Source: Vibrio sp. 14G-20 (GTDB taxonomy: Bacteria; Pseudomonadota; Gammaproteobacteria; Enterobacterales; Vibrionaceae). Taken from it: DNA of 56,758 nucleotides. Under the pieces are notes generated by a model. That model was not told where the DNA came from. It saw nothing but the letters and a program-made list of their open reading frames with translations, and did not search any database. The stretch's first letter is position 1. The number at the start of each line of letters is the position of its first letter. Shown here piece after piece: positions 1 to 7,758 of this stretch. A program made the translations under genes and the position numbers. The stretch spans positions 1-56,758 of the forward strand of contig NZ_JAPHPW010000026.1 of NCBI RefSeq assembly GCF_026241515.1, written 5' to 3'.

Positions 1-35
1 AGCTGATCAGATCGTAGGTTCTTGATTTAGTTCCA

Positions 36-365
36 TTGAATTACGCAACAAAGCCACTCCAAGCCGCCAAAATTCTAAAATGGAACTACAACCCGCCATT
101 GCATCAATGGTTAAGAAAGGCAGGACTTAAGTTAAGGCCGCCTTATTATGTGTCTTTTGGACGAAATGTAGTGGTGCGCTTTGTCGAATTCTTTGTCTTT
201 TTCCTTCCTTTGATATCGCTGTTAAGTATATCGAGAGAAGGAGTGACCTTTTCAAACTTGCTGTACGAATCATTCATCGCTGGTGCATTTTATTCTGTTT
301 TTATGAGTGCGTATTACCTTTGGACATATCGGAAGTGCGATCTGACAAATTGGGAAGAGTTGTAA
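36..365 (+). CDS. DUF6404-like small membrane protein
   Basis: A 109-residue protein with an N-terminal NYNPPLHQWLRKAG-type segment followed by two hydrophobic stretches (about residues 47-66 and 78-96). This resembles the short DUF6404 family common in Vibrio; its function is unknown. A stop codon at 15-17 in this frame leaves TTG at 36 as the only plausible start, so the N-terminus is shorter than I expect for the family (inference from memory). Either the true start is this unusual TTG or the 5' end is degraded. A strong hairpin terminator follows at 411-441. Confidence 0.6.
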   Translation: MNYATKPLQAAKILKWNYNPPLHQWLRKAGLKLRPPYYVSFGRNVVVRFVEFFVFFLPLISLLSISREGVTFSNLLYESFIAGAFYSVFMSAYYLWTYRKCDLTNWEEL

Positions 366-410
366 GCTAACAAAGCGATATAGAAGTAAGAACTATCGTT
401 GAATTCAAAC

Positions 411-441
411 AAAAAGAGCAGTCACGAGGCTGCTCTTTTTT
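411..441 (+). terminator. Rho-independent terminator after the DUF6404-like gene
   Basis: Perfect 11-bp inverted repeat AAAAAGAGCAG (411-421) / CTGCTCTTTTT (430-440) with an 8-nt loop and flanking A and T runs. Confidence 0.85.
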
Positions 442-570
442 GTTTGCCAGTCTACATTTATACGATTATGTATATGAGTATGTTGATGAAATCTTGTTGT
501 TTAACGGGATTCACTGCTATAGCTAAATGTATCTTGTTTGATTCAACGGAATACTATCAATGAGTGGTTT

Positions 571-1572
571 ATGGATCCTTTAACGCAGGGCGTATTAGGC
601 GCTTCTTTGTCACAGTCGGCAAGCAAAAAACAGAACTTGGTTGTCGCTGGGGTATTAGGTCTACTCTCTGGATTGGCTCCAGATTTAGATGCACTGATTA
701 AGTCACAGACTGATCCTTTGTTGGCTTTGGAGTTTCATCGACAATTTACCCATTCACTCTTCTTTATCCCCATTGGCAGTTTGATCTGTACTTTGGTTTT
801 GCATCATCTCATTGCAAAAAGGCGCGGGCTTTCTTTCAAACAAAGCTGGCTGTTTTGTACTCTAGGTTACGGCACTCATGCACTGTTAGACGCTTGTACC
901 ACTTATGGCACGCAGTTGCTTTGGCCTTTGACCAACGCGCGTTTTGCTTGGAATACCATATCAATAATCGATCCTGTTTATACGCTTCCCATCTTAATTT
1001 TACTTGTGTTTGCAACGTTGAAACGAGCACCTTGGCTAGCACGCGTCGCATTTGCTTGGGCTTTGGTTTACCCAACGTTAGGGATGATTCAGCGAGACAG
1101 GGCAGAGGCGATTGGGTGGCAATTAGCGGAAGAAAGGCAACACACGCCGATTCGATTAGAGGCAAAACCGAGTTTTGCTAATATCTTGGTTTGGAAAGTG
1201 GTGTACGAAACAGAATCTCGATACTACGTAGATGCTGTTCGAGTCGGCACCTCCGTTAAAACCTATCCTGGAGACTCTATTGTTAAACTGAATGTGAGTC
1301 AGGATTTCCCGTGGCTTGACCTTAATTCACAACAAGCAAAAGACATTGAGCGTTTTCGCTGGTTCTCAAATGGTTACGTGGCACAAGACCCAATAGATGA
1401 GCTGCGTGTTATCGATGTTCGATATTCTATTGTACCAAACCAACTCAAAGCGCTTTGGAGCATCAAGTTGTCTCAATCTGCCGATGCAGAAGCACATATA
1501 AAATACGAAACCCACAGGGACAACACACCCGAATCGAGACAGATCTTCTTAGATATGTTGAAAGGTAATTAA
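571..1572 (+). CDS. YdjM/YbcI-type membrane-bound metal-dependent hydrolase
   Basis: A 333-residue protein. Family motifs visible from the chosen start are MDPLTQG at the N-terminus, APDLD (36-40), HRQFTHS (56-62) and THALLD (102-107), which are the conserved His/Asp positions of the YdjM-like predicted metal hydrolases. About four to five membrane helices cover residues 20-190, and the last 140 residues form a soluble tail. ATG at 571 is chosen because family members begin with the MDPLTQ motif; an upstream in-frame TTG at 538 would add 11 unconserved residues. The substrate is unknown. It is a single gene with a terminator at 1595-1625. Confidence 0.8.
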   Translation: MDPLTQGVLGASLSQSASKKQNLVVAGVLGLLSGLAPDLDALIKSQTDPLLALEFHRQFTHSLFFIPIGSLICTLVLHHLIAKRRGLSFKQSWLFCTLGYGTHALLDACTTYGTQLLWPLTNARFAWNTISIIDPVYTLPILILLVFATLKRAPWLARVAFAWALVYPTLGMIQRDRAEAIGWQLAEERQHTPIRLEAKPSFANILVWKVVYETESRYYVDAVRVGTSVKTYPGDSIVKLNVSQDFPWLDLNSQQAKDIERFRWFSNGYVAQDPIDELRVIDVRYSIVPNQLKALWSIKLSQSADAEAHIKYETHRDNTPESRQIFLDMLKGN

Positions 1573-1594
1573 TGGTTAGAGGTCTAGAGAGTAA

Positions 1595-1625
1595 AAAGGC
1601 TGAGTCAGTAATCTGCTCAGCCTTT
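1595..1625. terminator. Bidirectional terminator between convergent genes
   Basis: Inverted repeat AAAGGCTGAG (1595-1604) / CTCAGCCTTT (1616-1625) between the ends of the hydrolase (+) and the carboxypeptidase (-). Confidence 0.8.
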
Positions 1626-1665
1626 AATTCATCGTTGCTCTATACAGCCATCGTTGATTGACTGA

Positions 1666-3138
1666 TTAAAGGTAACGGTTTCTCAAGTGATCCTTGAAGT
1701 ACTGTGCATTCAAGGTTTCACCTGTTGCGCCTTTCACCAAATCATCAGTAGTTAGTAGGCTGCCTTTGCTCCAAATGTTCGACTCTAACCAAGTGAAGAT
1801 AGGTGATAAATCACCGCTTTCAATCACTGAGTTCACATCAACCGTTTTCTTCATTGAAGCCATGAACTGAGCCGCGTACATCGCACCTAGTGTGTAAGAC
1901 GGGAAGTAGCCGAATGCGCCGTCTGTCCAGTGGATGTCTTGCATACAGCCATTAGTGAAGTTGCCTTGAGTGCTTAAACCAAGGTAAGACTGCATCTTAG
2001 TGTTCCAAAGTTCAGGGACATCAGTATGTTTGATTTTGCCGTTGATCAGGTCACGTTCAATCTCGTAACGTAAGATAACGTGCGCTGGGTAGGTCAGCTC
2101 ATCGGCATCAACACGGATGAAGTCTTTCTTCACGCGAGTGTAGATCTTCTGGAAGTTATCTTTCTCAAATTCTGAGCCTGAGAACTGTTGTCCTGCTAGG
2201 TTGGCTAAGTGTCCGATGAACGGGTCGCTGCGGCCAACTTGCATCTCGAAGAACAGAGACTGAGATTCATGGATACCCATAGAGCGAGCTTCACCTGCTG
2301 GTTGGCCTGTTAGGTGTTTAGGTAAGCCTTGTTCATAACGTGCGTGTCCTGTTTCATGGACGATGCCCATTAAGCTTTGAACGAATTCAGCTTCGTCGTA
2401 GCGAGTCGTGATACGCACGTCTGAAGGTACACCACCACAGAATGGGTGAACACTTTCATCTAATCGGCCGTGTGCGAAATCGAATTGAAGTAGCTTCATC
2501 ACTTCTAAGCCAAGTGCTTTCTGTTTCTCTGTCGAGTAGACACCAGATGGCGCGTTAAATTGCTCGCTCGATTGCTTTTCGATCACTTCGTCAATCAGGC
2601 TTGGCAGCCATGTTTTAACGTCTGCAAATAAGATATCCAGTGAAGCAGAGCTGGTGCCTGGTTCATAGATATCCAGCATCGCATCATAAGGGGTTAAGTT
2701 AGCGGCATCTGCGCGGATTTGTGCTTCTTCACGTGATAGCTCAACCACTTCACGCCAGTTCTTTTCAAAACCAACCCAGTCGTTTTCTCCACGTTGGCTA
2801 CGCCATGCATGTTCGCATTTTGAACCCGCTAGAGATTTCGCTTCAACCAGTTTTTCTGGAAGTAGGTTAGCTTGTTGCCATTGGCGTTTTATTTCACGAA
2901 GTGACGATTGTTGCTCGTTGTTCAGCGCTTCGTTTTCAGCGTCTGCAATCCAATCGCCAAGCTGTGGCTGAGTCATTAATCCGTGAATATGAACAGAAAG
3001 CTCGGCCATCGCTTCGCTACGAGCTTGGTTACCGCCAGCTGGCATCATTGAAGCTTGGTCCCAACCACAAATCGAGGCTAGGTGTTGAAAGCGTGAACAT
3101 TTTTGAGAGTGTTCGACTAGTTTTTTGAATGCGCTCAT
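1666..3138 (-). CDS. Carboxypeptidase Taq (M32) metallopeptidase
   Basis: A 490-residue cytosolic zinc carboxypeptidase of family M32, which removes C-terminal residues from peptides. The zinc motif HETGH is at residues 261-265, with the third ligand expected in the HESQSLFFE helix (290-298). The family signatures HPFCGG (231-236) and DVRITTRY (240-247) precede it. Length is normal for the family (about 490-510). ATG at 3138 follows an AAGAG-like ribosome site. It is monocistronic and converges with the upstream membrane hydrolase. No truncation or missing active-site residue is seen. Confidence 0.95.
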   Translation of the reverse strand: MSAFKKLVEHSQKCSRFQHLASICGWDQASMMPAGGNQARSEAMAELSVHIHGLMTQPQLGDWIADAENEALNNEQQSSLREIKRQWQQANLLPEKLVEAKSLAGSKCEHAWRSQRGENDWVGFEKNWREVVELSREEAQIRADAANLTPYDAMLDIYEPGTSSASLDILFADVKTWLPSLIDEVIEKQSSEQFNAPSGVYSTEKQKALGLEVMKLLQFDFAHGRLDESVHPFCGGVPSDVRITTRYDEAEFVQSLMGIVHETGHARYEQGLPKHLTGQPAGEARSMGIHESQSLFFEMQVGRSDPFIGHLANLAGQQFSGSEFEKDNFQKIYTRVKKDFIRVDADELTYPAHVILRYEIERDLINGKIKHTDVPELWNTKMQSYLGLSTQGNFTNGCMQDIHWTDGAFGYFPSYTLGAMYAAQFMASMKKTVDVNSVIESGDLSPIFTWLESNIWSKGSLLTTDDLVKGATGETLNAQYFKDHLRNRYL

Positions 3139-3443
3139 TTGACTACTCTTAATTTGGTTTCTTTAAATGACCCATAAGGCTGCATCAGTTTAAGGGGCAT
3201 CTCGATGTTTGGTACTTTGAACTTGGTCACTTCACTTTGTTTCTGAGGCTGTTCTTCTCAGTAGAAGATATAGCCTAAACAAGGTAGGGCAGTGATATGC
3301 CAGTAATTTACTATTTGTTAACAAATTAAACTGTACCATTGTGCACAAAATCAGTGAGTTGTATAGTTGATGGCAATTGTTGCTTGCGAATTGTTCAGAT
3401 ACACGGTATTGATGATAGATCGCTGAACAAGAATGACAATGAT
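3139..3443. other. Intergenic region with divergent promoters
   Basis: An AT-rich 305-bp gap between the divergent M32 peptidase and LysE genes. It must hold both promoters, but I could not assign -10/-35 boxes with confidence. The overlapping reading frames here lack ribosome sites and family resemblance. Confidence 0.5.
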
Positions 3444-4079
3444 ATGGATATTTTGAACTTTGAGGCATTTCTGATTGCCATCACTATTTTAACGCTAACG
3501 CCGGGTTTAGATACGGCTTTGGTAATTCGCAATACGAGCCGTTCTGGCTTATCTGACGGTGTGATGACCAGCTTTGGTATCTGTAGCGGTCTATATGTGC
3601 ATGCCTTTTTCTCTGCTGTAGGTATCTCTGCAATCCTCGCCCAATCCGCTGAACTCTTTCAAGCCGTTAAGATGGTTGGTGCGGTTTACCTCATCTGGCT
3701 TGGCTTAAGCAGTTTGCGAGCTTTGATGAAAAACGGTGGCGGTTTGAAGGTAGGTGAACAAGCTCATCAAGTGTATAGTGCGAAACGTTCTTTGCGTGAA
3801 GGCTTTCTGTCTAACGTTCTTAACCCAAAAACGGCAGTTTTCTATCTGGCCTTTTTACCTCAATTTGTAAACCCTGAAGGTTCGCCTTTATTGCAATCTA
3901 TGTTGATGGCTTCGGTCCACTTTATGATTGCGATGGTATGGCAGTGTGGTTTAGCTGGCGCTCTTAATTCTGCTAAAAACTTGCTTAAGAACGCGAGTTT
4001 TATGAAGTGGATGGAAGGTGTGACTGGCATGGTGCTGGTAGGGCTGGGCGTTAAGCTTCTGATGGAAGAACCTACCTAA
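3444..4079 (+). CDS. LysE/RhtB-family amino-acid exporter
   Basis: A 211-residue inner-membrane protein of the LysE/RhtB superfamily, with five to six hydrophobic helices. It has the typical early TPGLDTALVIRN motif (LysE consensus PGP near residue 20) and the later NPKTAVFYLAFLPQFV motif. The family exports amino acids or related small metabolites by proton antiport; the substrate cannot be told from sequence. ATG at 3444 is chosen because the protein then starts directly before the first helix, while the frame continues upstream without family similarity. A bidirectional terminator follows at 4112-4141. Confidence 0.88.
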   Translation: MDILNFEAFLIAITILTLTPGLDTALVIRNTSRSGLSDGVMTSFGICSGLYVHAFFSAVGISAILAQSAELFQAVKMVGAVYLIWLGLSSLRALMKNGGGLKVGEQAHQVYSAKRSLREGFLSNVLNPKTAVFYLAFLPQFVNPEGSPLLQSMLMASVHFMIAMVWQCGLAGALNSAKNLLKNASFMKWMEGVTGMVLVGLGVKLLMEEPT

Positions 4080-4111
4080 GCTTTTGGAATATAAGCTATC
4101 TCAATCATAAT

Positions 4112-4141
4112 AAAACGCCCGCAGAATATTGCGGGCGTTTT
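4112..4141. terminator. Bidirectional terminator (LysE / symporter)
   Basis: Perfect 12-bp inverted repeat AAAACGCCCGCA (4112-4123) / TGCGGGCGTTTT (4130-4141) with a 6-nt loop between convergent genes. Confidence 0.92.
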
Positions 4142-4157
4142 GATCGTTCAGTTCTTA

Positions 4158-5528
4158 TTATGCTTTAGCAGCTTCACAACCTTTTGAAGACGTTAAAGGT
4201 TTGAAGAATAGCTTTGTTTCTTCGATAACAACGTGGCGCAGCAAGATAAGCCCGATTAGGTTCGGAATTGCCATTAGGCCGTTCACGATATCGGCTATTA
4301 TCCAGATCATGTCGAGCTTTAAGAATGCACCAGAAGCAATCAAGGCGATGAAGATAATCTTGTAAGGTAATACTGCTTTGGTACCTAGCAAGAACACAAC
4401 ACAGCGCTCACCGTAGTAGTTCCAACCTAAAATTGTTGTAAACGCAAAGAAGATTAAGCCTACAGAAACCAACATAGGGCCAAGGGTATCTGCATTCAGA
4501 CCAACAGCGAATGCGTGAGTGGTCATCGCAGCGCCAGAAAGGTCAGTTTGCCAAGCGCCTGTTAAGATAAGCGCCAGACCTGTCATTGTACAGATGATGA
4601 TGGTATCGAAGAAGGTGCCCGTCATAGAGACCAGCCCTTGTTTCACGCATGAGTCCGTTTTTGCTGCTGCCGCCGCCATGGGTGCACTACCTAGGCCTGA
4701 CTCATTCGAGAATACACCACGAGCGATACCTGATTGGATAGCAAGCATGATGCTCGCACCAAAGAAACCACCAGTTGCTGCCGTGTTGGTAAACGCAGAG
4801 GTCACAACAAGGGTAATGGCATTCAACAGTTGGTCTGCATTGGAAACCAAAACACTCAAACACGCGACGATGTACATAATAGCCATGGTAGGAACGACTT
4901 TTCCTGCCACCTTAGCGATAGATTGAATACCACCAAGGGTTACCACTGCCACTAATATCGTCAGAACAACAGCAGACATTTCACGCGAAGCGCCAAATGA
5001 TATTTCAGTTGCATCTAAGATAGCGTTAACTTGTGGGAAGGTACCAATACCGAAGCAGGCAACACCCAAAGCGAACACAGCGAACATCACCGCTAAGATT
5101 CTTGAGCCAACACCGTATTGAAGGTAGTACATAGGGCCGCCAACCATTTCGCCATTGCTATCGGTTCTGCGGTACTTAACAGCAAGTAGACATTCTGCGT
5201 ATTTGGTCGCCATACCAAATACAGCGGCAAGCCACATCCAGAATAGGGCACCAGGGCCACCAATCTTGATTGCGGTCGCTACACCAACGATGTTACCAGT
5301 ACCAATGGTCGCTGAAAGTGCGGTACACAAAGCGGCAAAACTTGATACGTCACCCGTACCGGATTTGTCTTTGCTGAATACCATTTTTAGCGCGGTTGGG
5401 AGGTGTCTAAACTGGAGTAAGCCTAAGCCAAAAGTAAAGTAGATACCTGTACCCACTAGCAGAATAAGCAGTGGTGGTCCCCAAACGAATTGGTTGATGG
5501 TTTGTAGTGTAGCTTGTAGGTGGTTCAT
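4158..5528 (-). CDS. Sodium:alanine/glycine symporter (AGCS family)
   Basis: A 456-residue inner-membrane symporter of the alanine/glycine:cation symporter family, with about ten to eleven helices. Family signatures are visible: ALCTALSATIGTGNIVGVATA near residues 65-85, GGPGALFWMW, and a central SNESGLGSAPMAAAAAKTD motif. A tandem glycine riboswitch lies about 130 nt upstream in its leader (5661-5903), so it is very probably a glycine or alanine carrier controlled by glycine. The ribosome site AAGGGG (complement of 5534-5539) can pair in a hairpin (5533-5563). A paralogue without a riboswitch lies at 7759-9300. Confidence 0.93.
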   Translation of the reverse strand: MNHLQATLQTINQFVWGPPLLILLVGTGIYFTFGLGLLQFRHLPTALKMVFSKDKSGTGDVSSFAALCTALSATIGTGNIVGVATAIKIGGPGALFWMWLAAVFGMATKYAECLLAVKYRRTDSNGEMVGGPMYYLQYGVGSRILAVMFAVFALGVACFGIGTFPQVNAILDATEISFGASREMSAVVLTILVAVVTLGGIQSIAKVAGKVVPTMAIMYIVACLSVLVSNADQLLNAITLVVTSAFTNTAATGGFFGASIMLAIQSGIARGVFSNESGLGSAPMAAAAAKTDSCVKQGLVSMTGTFFDTIIICTMTGLALILTGAWQTDLSGAAMTTHAFAVGLNADTLGPMLVSVGLIFFAFTTILGWNYYGERCVVFLLGTKAVLPYKIIFIALIASGAFLKLDMIWIIADIVNGLMAIPNLIGLILLRHVVIEETKLFFKPLTSSKGCEAAKA

Positions 5529-5532
5529 AGAT

Positions 5533-5563
5533 TCCCCTTAATAAATTAAAAAATTTAAGGAGA
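5533..5563 (-). promoter_or_regulatory. Hairpin masking the symporter ribosome-binding site
   Basis: On the minus strand, 5555-5563 (reads UCUCCUUAA) can pair with 5533-5541 (reads UUAAGGGGA) to form a 9-bp stem with one G-U pair and a 13-nt loop. The right arm contains the AAGGGG ribosome site, whose downstream end is 5 nt from the ATG. This suggests translational control by the upstream riboswitch (inference). Confidence 0.55.
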
Positions 5564-5660
5564 AGAGGGAAGGCAGTGCAGATCACAGGGATCGGTAGCA
5601 CTACTTAATACATACGGATTTCTAGATAGAATTCTTTTGTTAATTAAGGCTTGTTGCTTT

Positions 5661-5903
5661 CCACTCCTCTGTCCTTTTGCCTGAGAGTTTCACTTAGCGA
5701 ATCACTTATAGATAAGTAACGGGCACTAAGCTTGCTCCTTCGGCGACCGATCTAACGGTTCTCTCCAGAGGTTCCTCCAACGACAGTCCTCACTTTTCTG
5801 GATTTCTCCAGCATAAAGCACCTGAAAGATTTACTTCTTCGGCGGGTCAATCTAACTAAATGTTAAAATTTAGTTAAAAACCACTCTCCTGCAGTCTTCA
5901 TCG
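5661..5903 (-). ncRNA. Tandem glycine riboswitch
   Basis: On the minus strand two glycine-aptamer copies are recognisable in order. The first has GGAGAG, then CCGCCGAAGAAGUAAAUC, then UCAGGUGCU and GGAC. The second has CUCUGGAGAG, then CGGUCGCCGAAGGAGCAAGC, then ACUCUCAGGCAAAAGGAC. This is the classical two-aptamer glycine element. It sits in the leader of the AGCS symporter gene, the same context as the first described Vibrio glycine riboswitch. The boundaries are approximate. The direction of control by glycine (on or off) cannot be read from the sequence alone. Confidence 0.93.
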
Positions 5904-6079
5904 GAACAATTACCTAAATAATTAGGTAATCTGTAGGCGTATCCTAGATCATATAAAATGTGATGTCAGCTACAAAATATCTGTTTGCACAAATATTGTT
6001 CAACTAAATGATCAAACAACGAGTCTCTGACGTAACTTGCTTATTTAAATGGTATAAAATAGGGAAACAAGGAGGAGTT

Positions 6080-6238
6080 ATGACTCGATTAATAGCGATT
6101 GTTTTTTTATTGGCTTTAGCATTTGTATTGTTTCGTTACCGGACCAACGAAAAACTGCAAAAATGGGTAGTGATAGTTATCGTTAGCAGCTTCCTTTTGT
6201 ATACTGCCAGCTTGATGATTTCGGAGTTAACTCGTTAA
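6080..6238 (+). CDS. Small two-helix membrane protein
   Basis: A 52-residue protein made almost entirely of two hydrophobic helices (about residues 3-18 and 28-46) separated by a charged loop RYRTNEKLQK. It has a strong AAGGAGGAG ribosome site (6069-6076 region) immediately before ATG 6080, which decides the start over the upstream in-frame codon at 6008. I do not recognise the family. It stands alone between the glycine riboswitch region and the coiled-coil protein gene. Confidence 0.7.
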   Translation: MTRLIAIVFLLALAFVLFRYRTNEKLQKWVVIVIVSSFLLYTASLMISELTR

Positions 6239-6387
6239 ATCTGTCTGTGAGCAGTTGAGATGAACGTGTTAGTAAAGCTCAAGTGCTTCTGACTTGAGCG
6301 ACAGGTTTAACTGAACCTACACAATCAGTATTTGCATTAGTGCCAGTGACCGCGTAACGTTAAACATATTTTTGGGAGTACCCGCTA

Positions 6388-7122
6388 GTGAACCAGCAAT
6401 CTGGACAAAGCGAACAAGATGAAGTGGTTGTTATTGAAGAACGCGATAAGCGCAGTCAGCTCTATATCGGCATTGCGGCGGTTATAGGTTTAGCTCTGGG
6501 TGGCTTAATCGGTTCGACAGTGACGGCCTCGAAGTGGGAGTCCACTTATCAGGTACTCGAAACCCGTTATCAAGAAGTGCGCGACAGTAAAACAGAATTG
6601 ATGACGTCGGTTGAAGCAAAGGTGGCAAAAGTCGATACCGAGATCGACGCAAAAGTAGAAGTTGCGCTAGCGAAACAGGCTGAAGAGCACCAAAAAGAGC
6701 TCCAAGAGTTAGCGAAACAATCTGCAGTTTTAGAGAAGGCGAACTACTCACTAGAACAGCAGTTAAACGAACAAAAGCAAACGCTAGACAAAACCGAGCA
6801 AGATAACCAGAAGCTAAACCGTCAGGCGGATATGCAGTCGACCTTGTTTGAACGCTCTCGTGAGCTGTTCCGTAAAGAATTACAAATATCTCAAGAGCTT
6901 GAAAAGCTTGAGAAGGAAAGAGACGAGCTTGAAAAAAACCTTGGTTCACTTAAGAAAGCGTGTGACGTGTTCTTAGATGGCACTTCATGGGATGCGAAGT
7001 CTGACGCGTGTGAGAAGCAAGACAACGCAAACTCTCGTCTAAGTGATATCAGACAAATGATCGAAGTCCACACCATGGATCTCAAGCAAATCAAAACGCT
7101 AACCGAAGAGATGGGTTTATAA
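6388..7122 (+). CDS. Membrane-anchored coiled-coil protein
   Basis: A 244-residue protein: an acidic N-terminal tail (1-24), one transmembrane helix (about 26-46, rich in Gly/Ala/Ile), then a long Lys/Glu/Gln-rich coiled coil (about 50-190), and a C-terminal segment with two Cys (CDVFLDG and CEK). Related Vibrio proteins are often labelled as chromosome-partitioning proteins, but no ATPase or DNA-binding motif is present, so that label is unsupported. The start is GTG at 6388, after GGGAGTA. A terminator hairpin follows. Confidence 0.75.
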   Translation: MNQQSGQSEQDEVVVIEERDKRSQLYIGIAAVIGLALGGLIGSTVTASKWESTYQVLETRYQEVRDSKTELMTSVEAKVAKVDTEIDAKVEVALAKQAEEHQKELQELAKQSAVLEKANYSLEQQLNEQKQTLDKTEQDNQKLNRQADMQSTLFERSRELFRKELQISQELEKLEKERDELEKNLGSLKKACDVFLDGTSWDAKSDACEKQDNANSRLSDIRQMIEVHTMDLKQIKTLTEEMGL

Positions 7123-7464
7123 ACTCAAACCTTTAATTCATTTGTCTTTAGCTGCAGCTATTCAAACGCCCACATCATGAAAATGGTGTGGGCGTTTTTC
7201 GTTCCAGATTAATTTTGTAGGGGAGCTGCGCAATGTATGACTAGCTAGGAGAGCCAGACATTGAAGATCCGTTTTCACACTATTACCAAGCTATTCGTGA
7301 TTAGAGCCGTAAAATGGTTTTAATATGTGACTAATTGAATATTTTGGTGACTTTGCACGCATATTTATAGGGTTGAGAAACAGCATAATAGCGATGTTCT
7401 AGGATGAACACGCGGTCTGTTGTCATTCTGTGATTAGACCATCTCAATGGACAGGGATTAAACT
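7123..7464. other. Intergenic region
   Basis: A 342-bp gap with the terminator above and then AT-rich sequence leading to the Cys-rich mini-protein gene. I see no RNA gene or clear operator. Confidence 0.4.
7164..7199 (+). terminator. Rho-independent terminator
   Basis: AAACGCCCACATCAT / ATGGTGTGGGCGTTT stem (one mismatch or wobble) followed by a T run, just after the coiled-coil protein gene. Confidence 0.85.
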
Positions 7465-7641
7465 ATGAATGAATATCTGTGTGAGAACTGCACCGTAGCC
7501 TATTGCTTCGATGATTGTAATTCGCCATTAGCGCAACGTGAAATGATTGAAGTAGAAGAGCTGGTGGATCGCAAAAAAGTAAACCAAGACCCTGAACGGC
7601 TTGAACAAGAAAATCCAGATACAAAAATCCCTACGAGCTAA
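7465..7641 (+). CDS. Small Cys-rich acidic protein (58 aa)
   Basis: An open frame of 58 codons, ATG 7465 to TAA 7639-7641, preceded by an AGGGA ribosome site at the usual distance. Four Cys lie in the first 18 residues (C6, C9, C14, C18; spacing CX2CX4CX3C), followed by a strongly acidic, Glu-rich tail. The Cys set could bind a metal such as zinc (inference). The stop codon lies inside the left arm and loop of a terminator hairpin, so the transcript ends almost exactly with the gene, which supports it being real. I do not recognise a named family. Confidence 0.65.
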   Translation: MNEYLCENCTVAYCFDDCNSPLAQREMIEVEELVDRKKVNQDPERLEQENPDTKIPTS

Positions 7642-7663
7642 ACCTTAAGCTCGTAGGGATTTT
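7625..7663. terminator. Terminator overlapping the mini-protein stop codon
   Basis: Inverted repeat AATCCCTACGAGCT / AGCTCGTAGGGATT with a short loop containing the stop codon, followed by T residues. It can also serve the convergent symporter gene. Confidence 0.85.
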
Positions 7664-7758
7664 AGATAAGTTGCAGTACTGTTCTCGCTTTCTCAAGCAA
7701 AGGGTATTACAAAAATTTTTAGAACAGCGTTATTCGACGATAACTTATTGATGAAACA

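Noticed and set aside
3232..3468. 78-codon minus-strand frame overlapping the LysE start
   Set aside because: It overlaps the promoter and the start of a well-supported gene and has no family resemblance.
6388..7122. Chromosome-partitioning (ParA) function for the coiled-coil protein
   Set aside because: No Walker ATPase motif or DNA-binding domain; only one membrane helix and a coiled coil are present.
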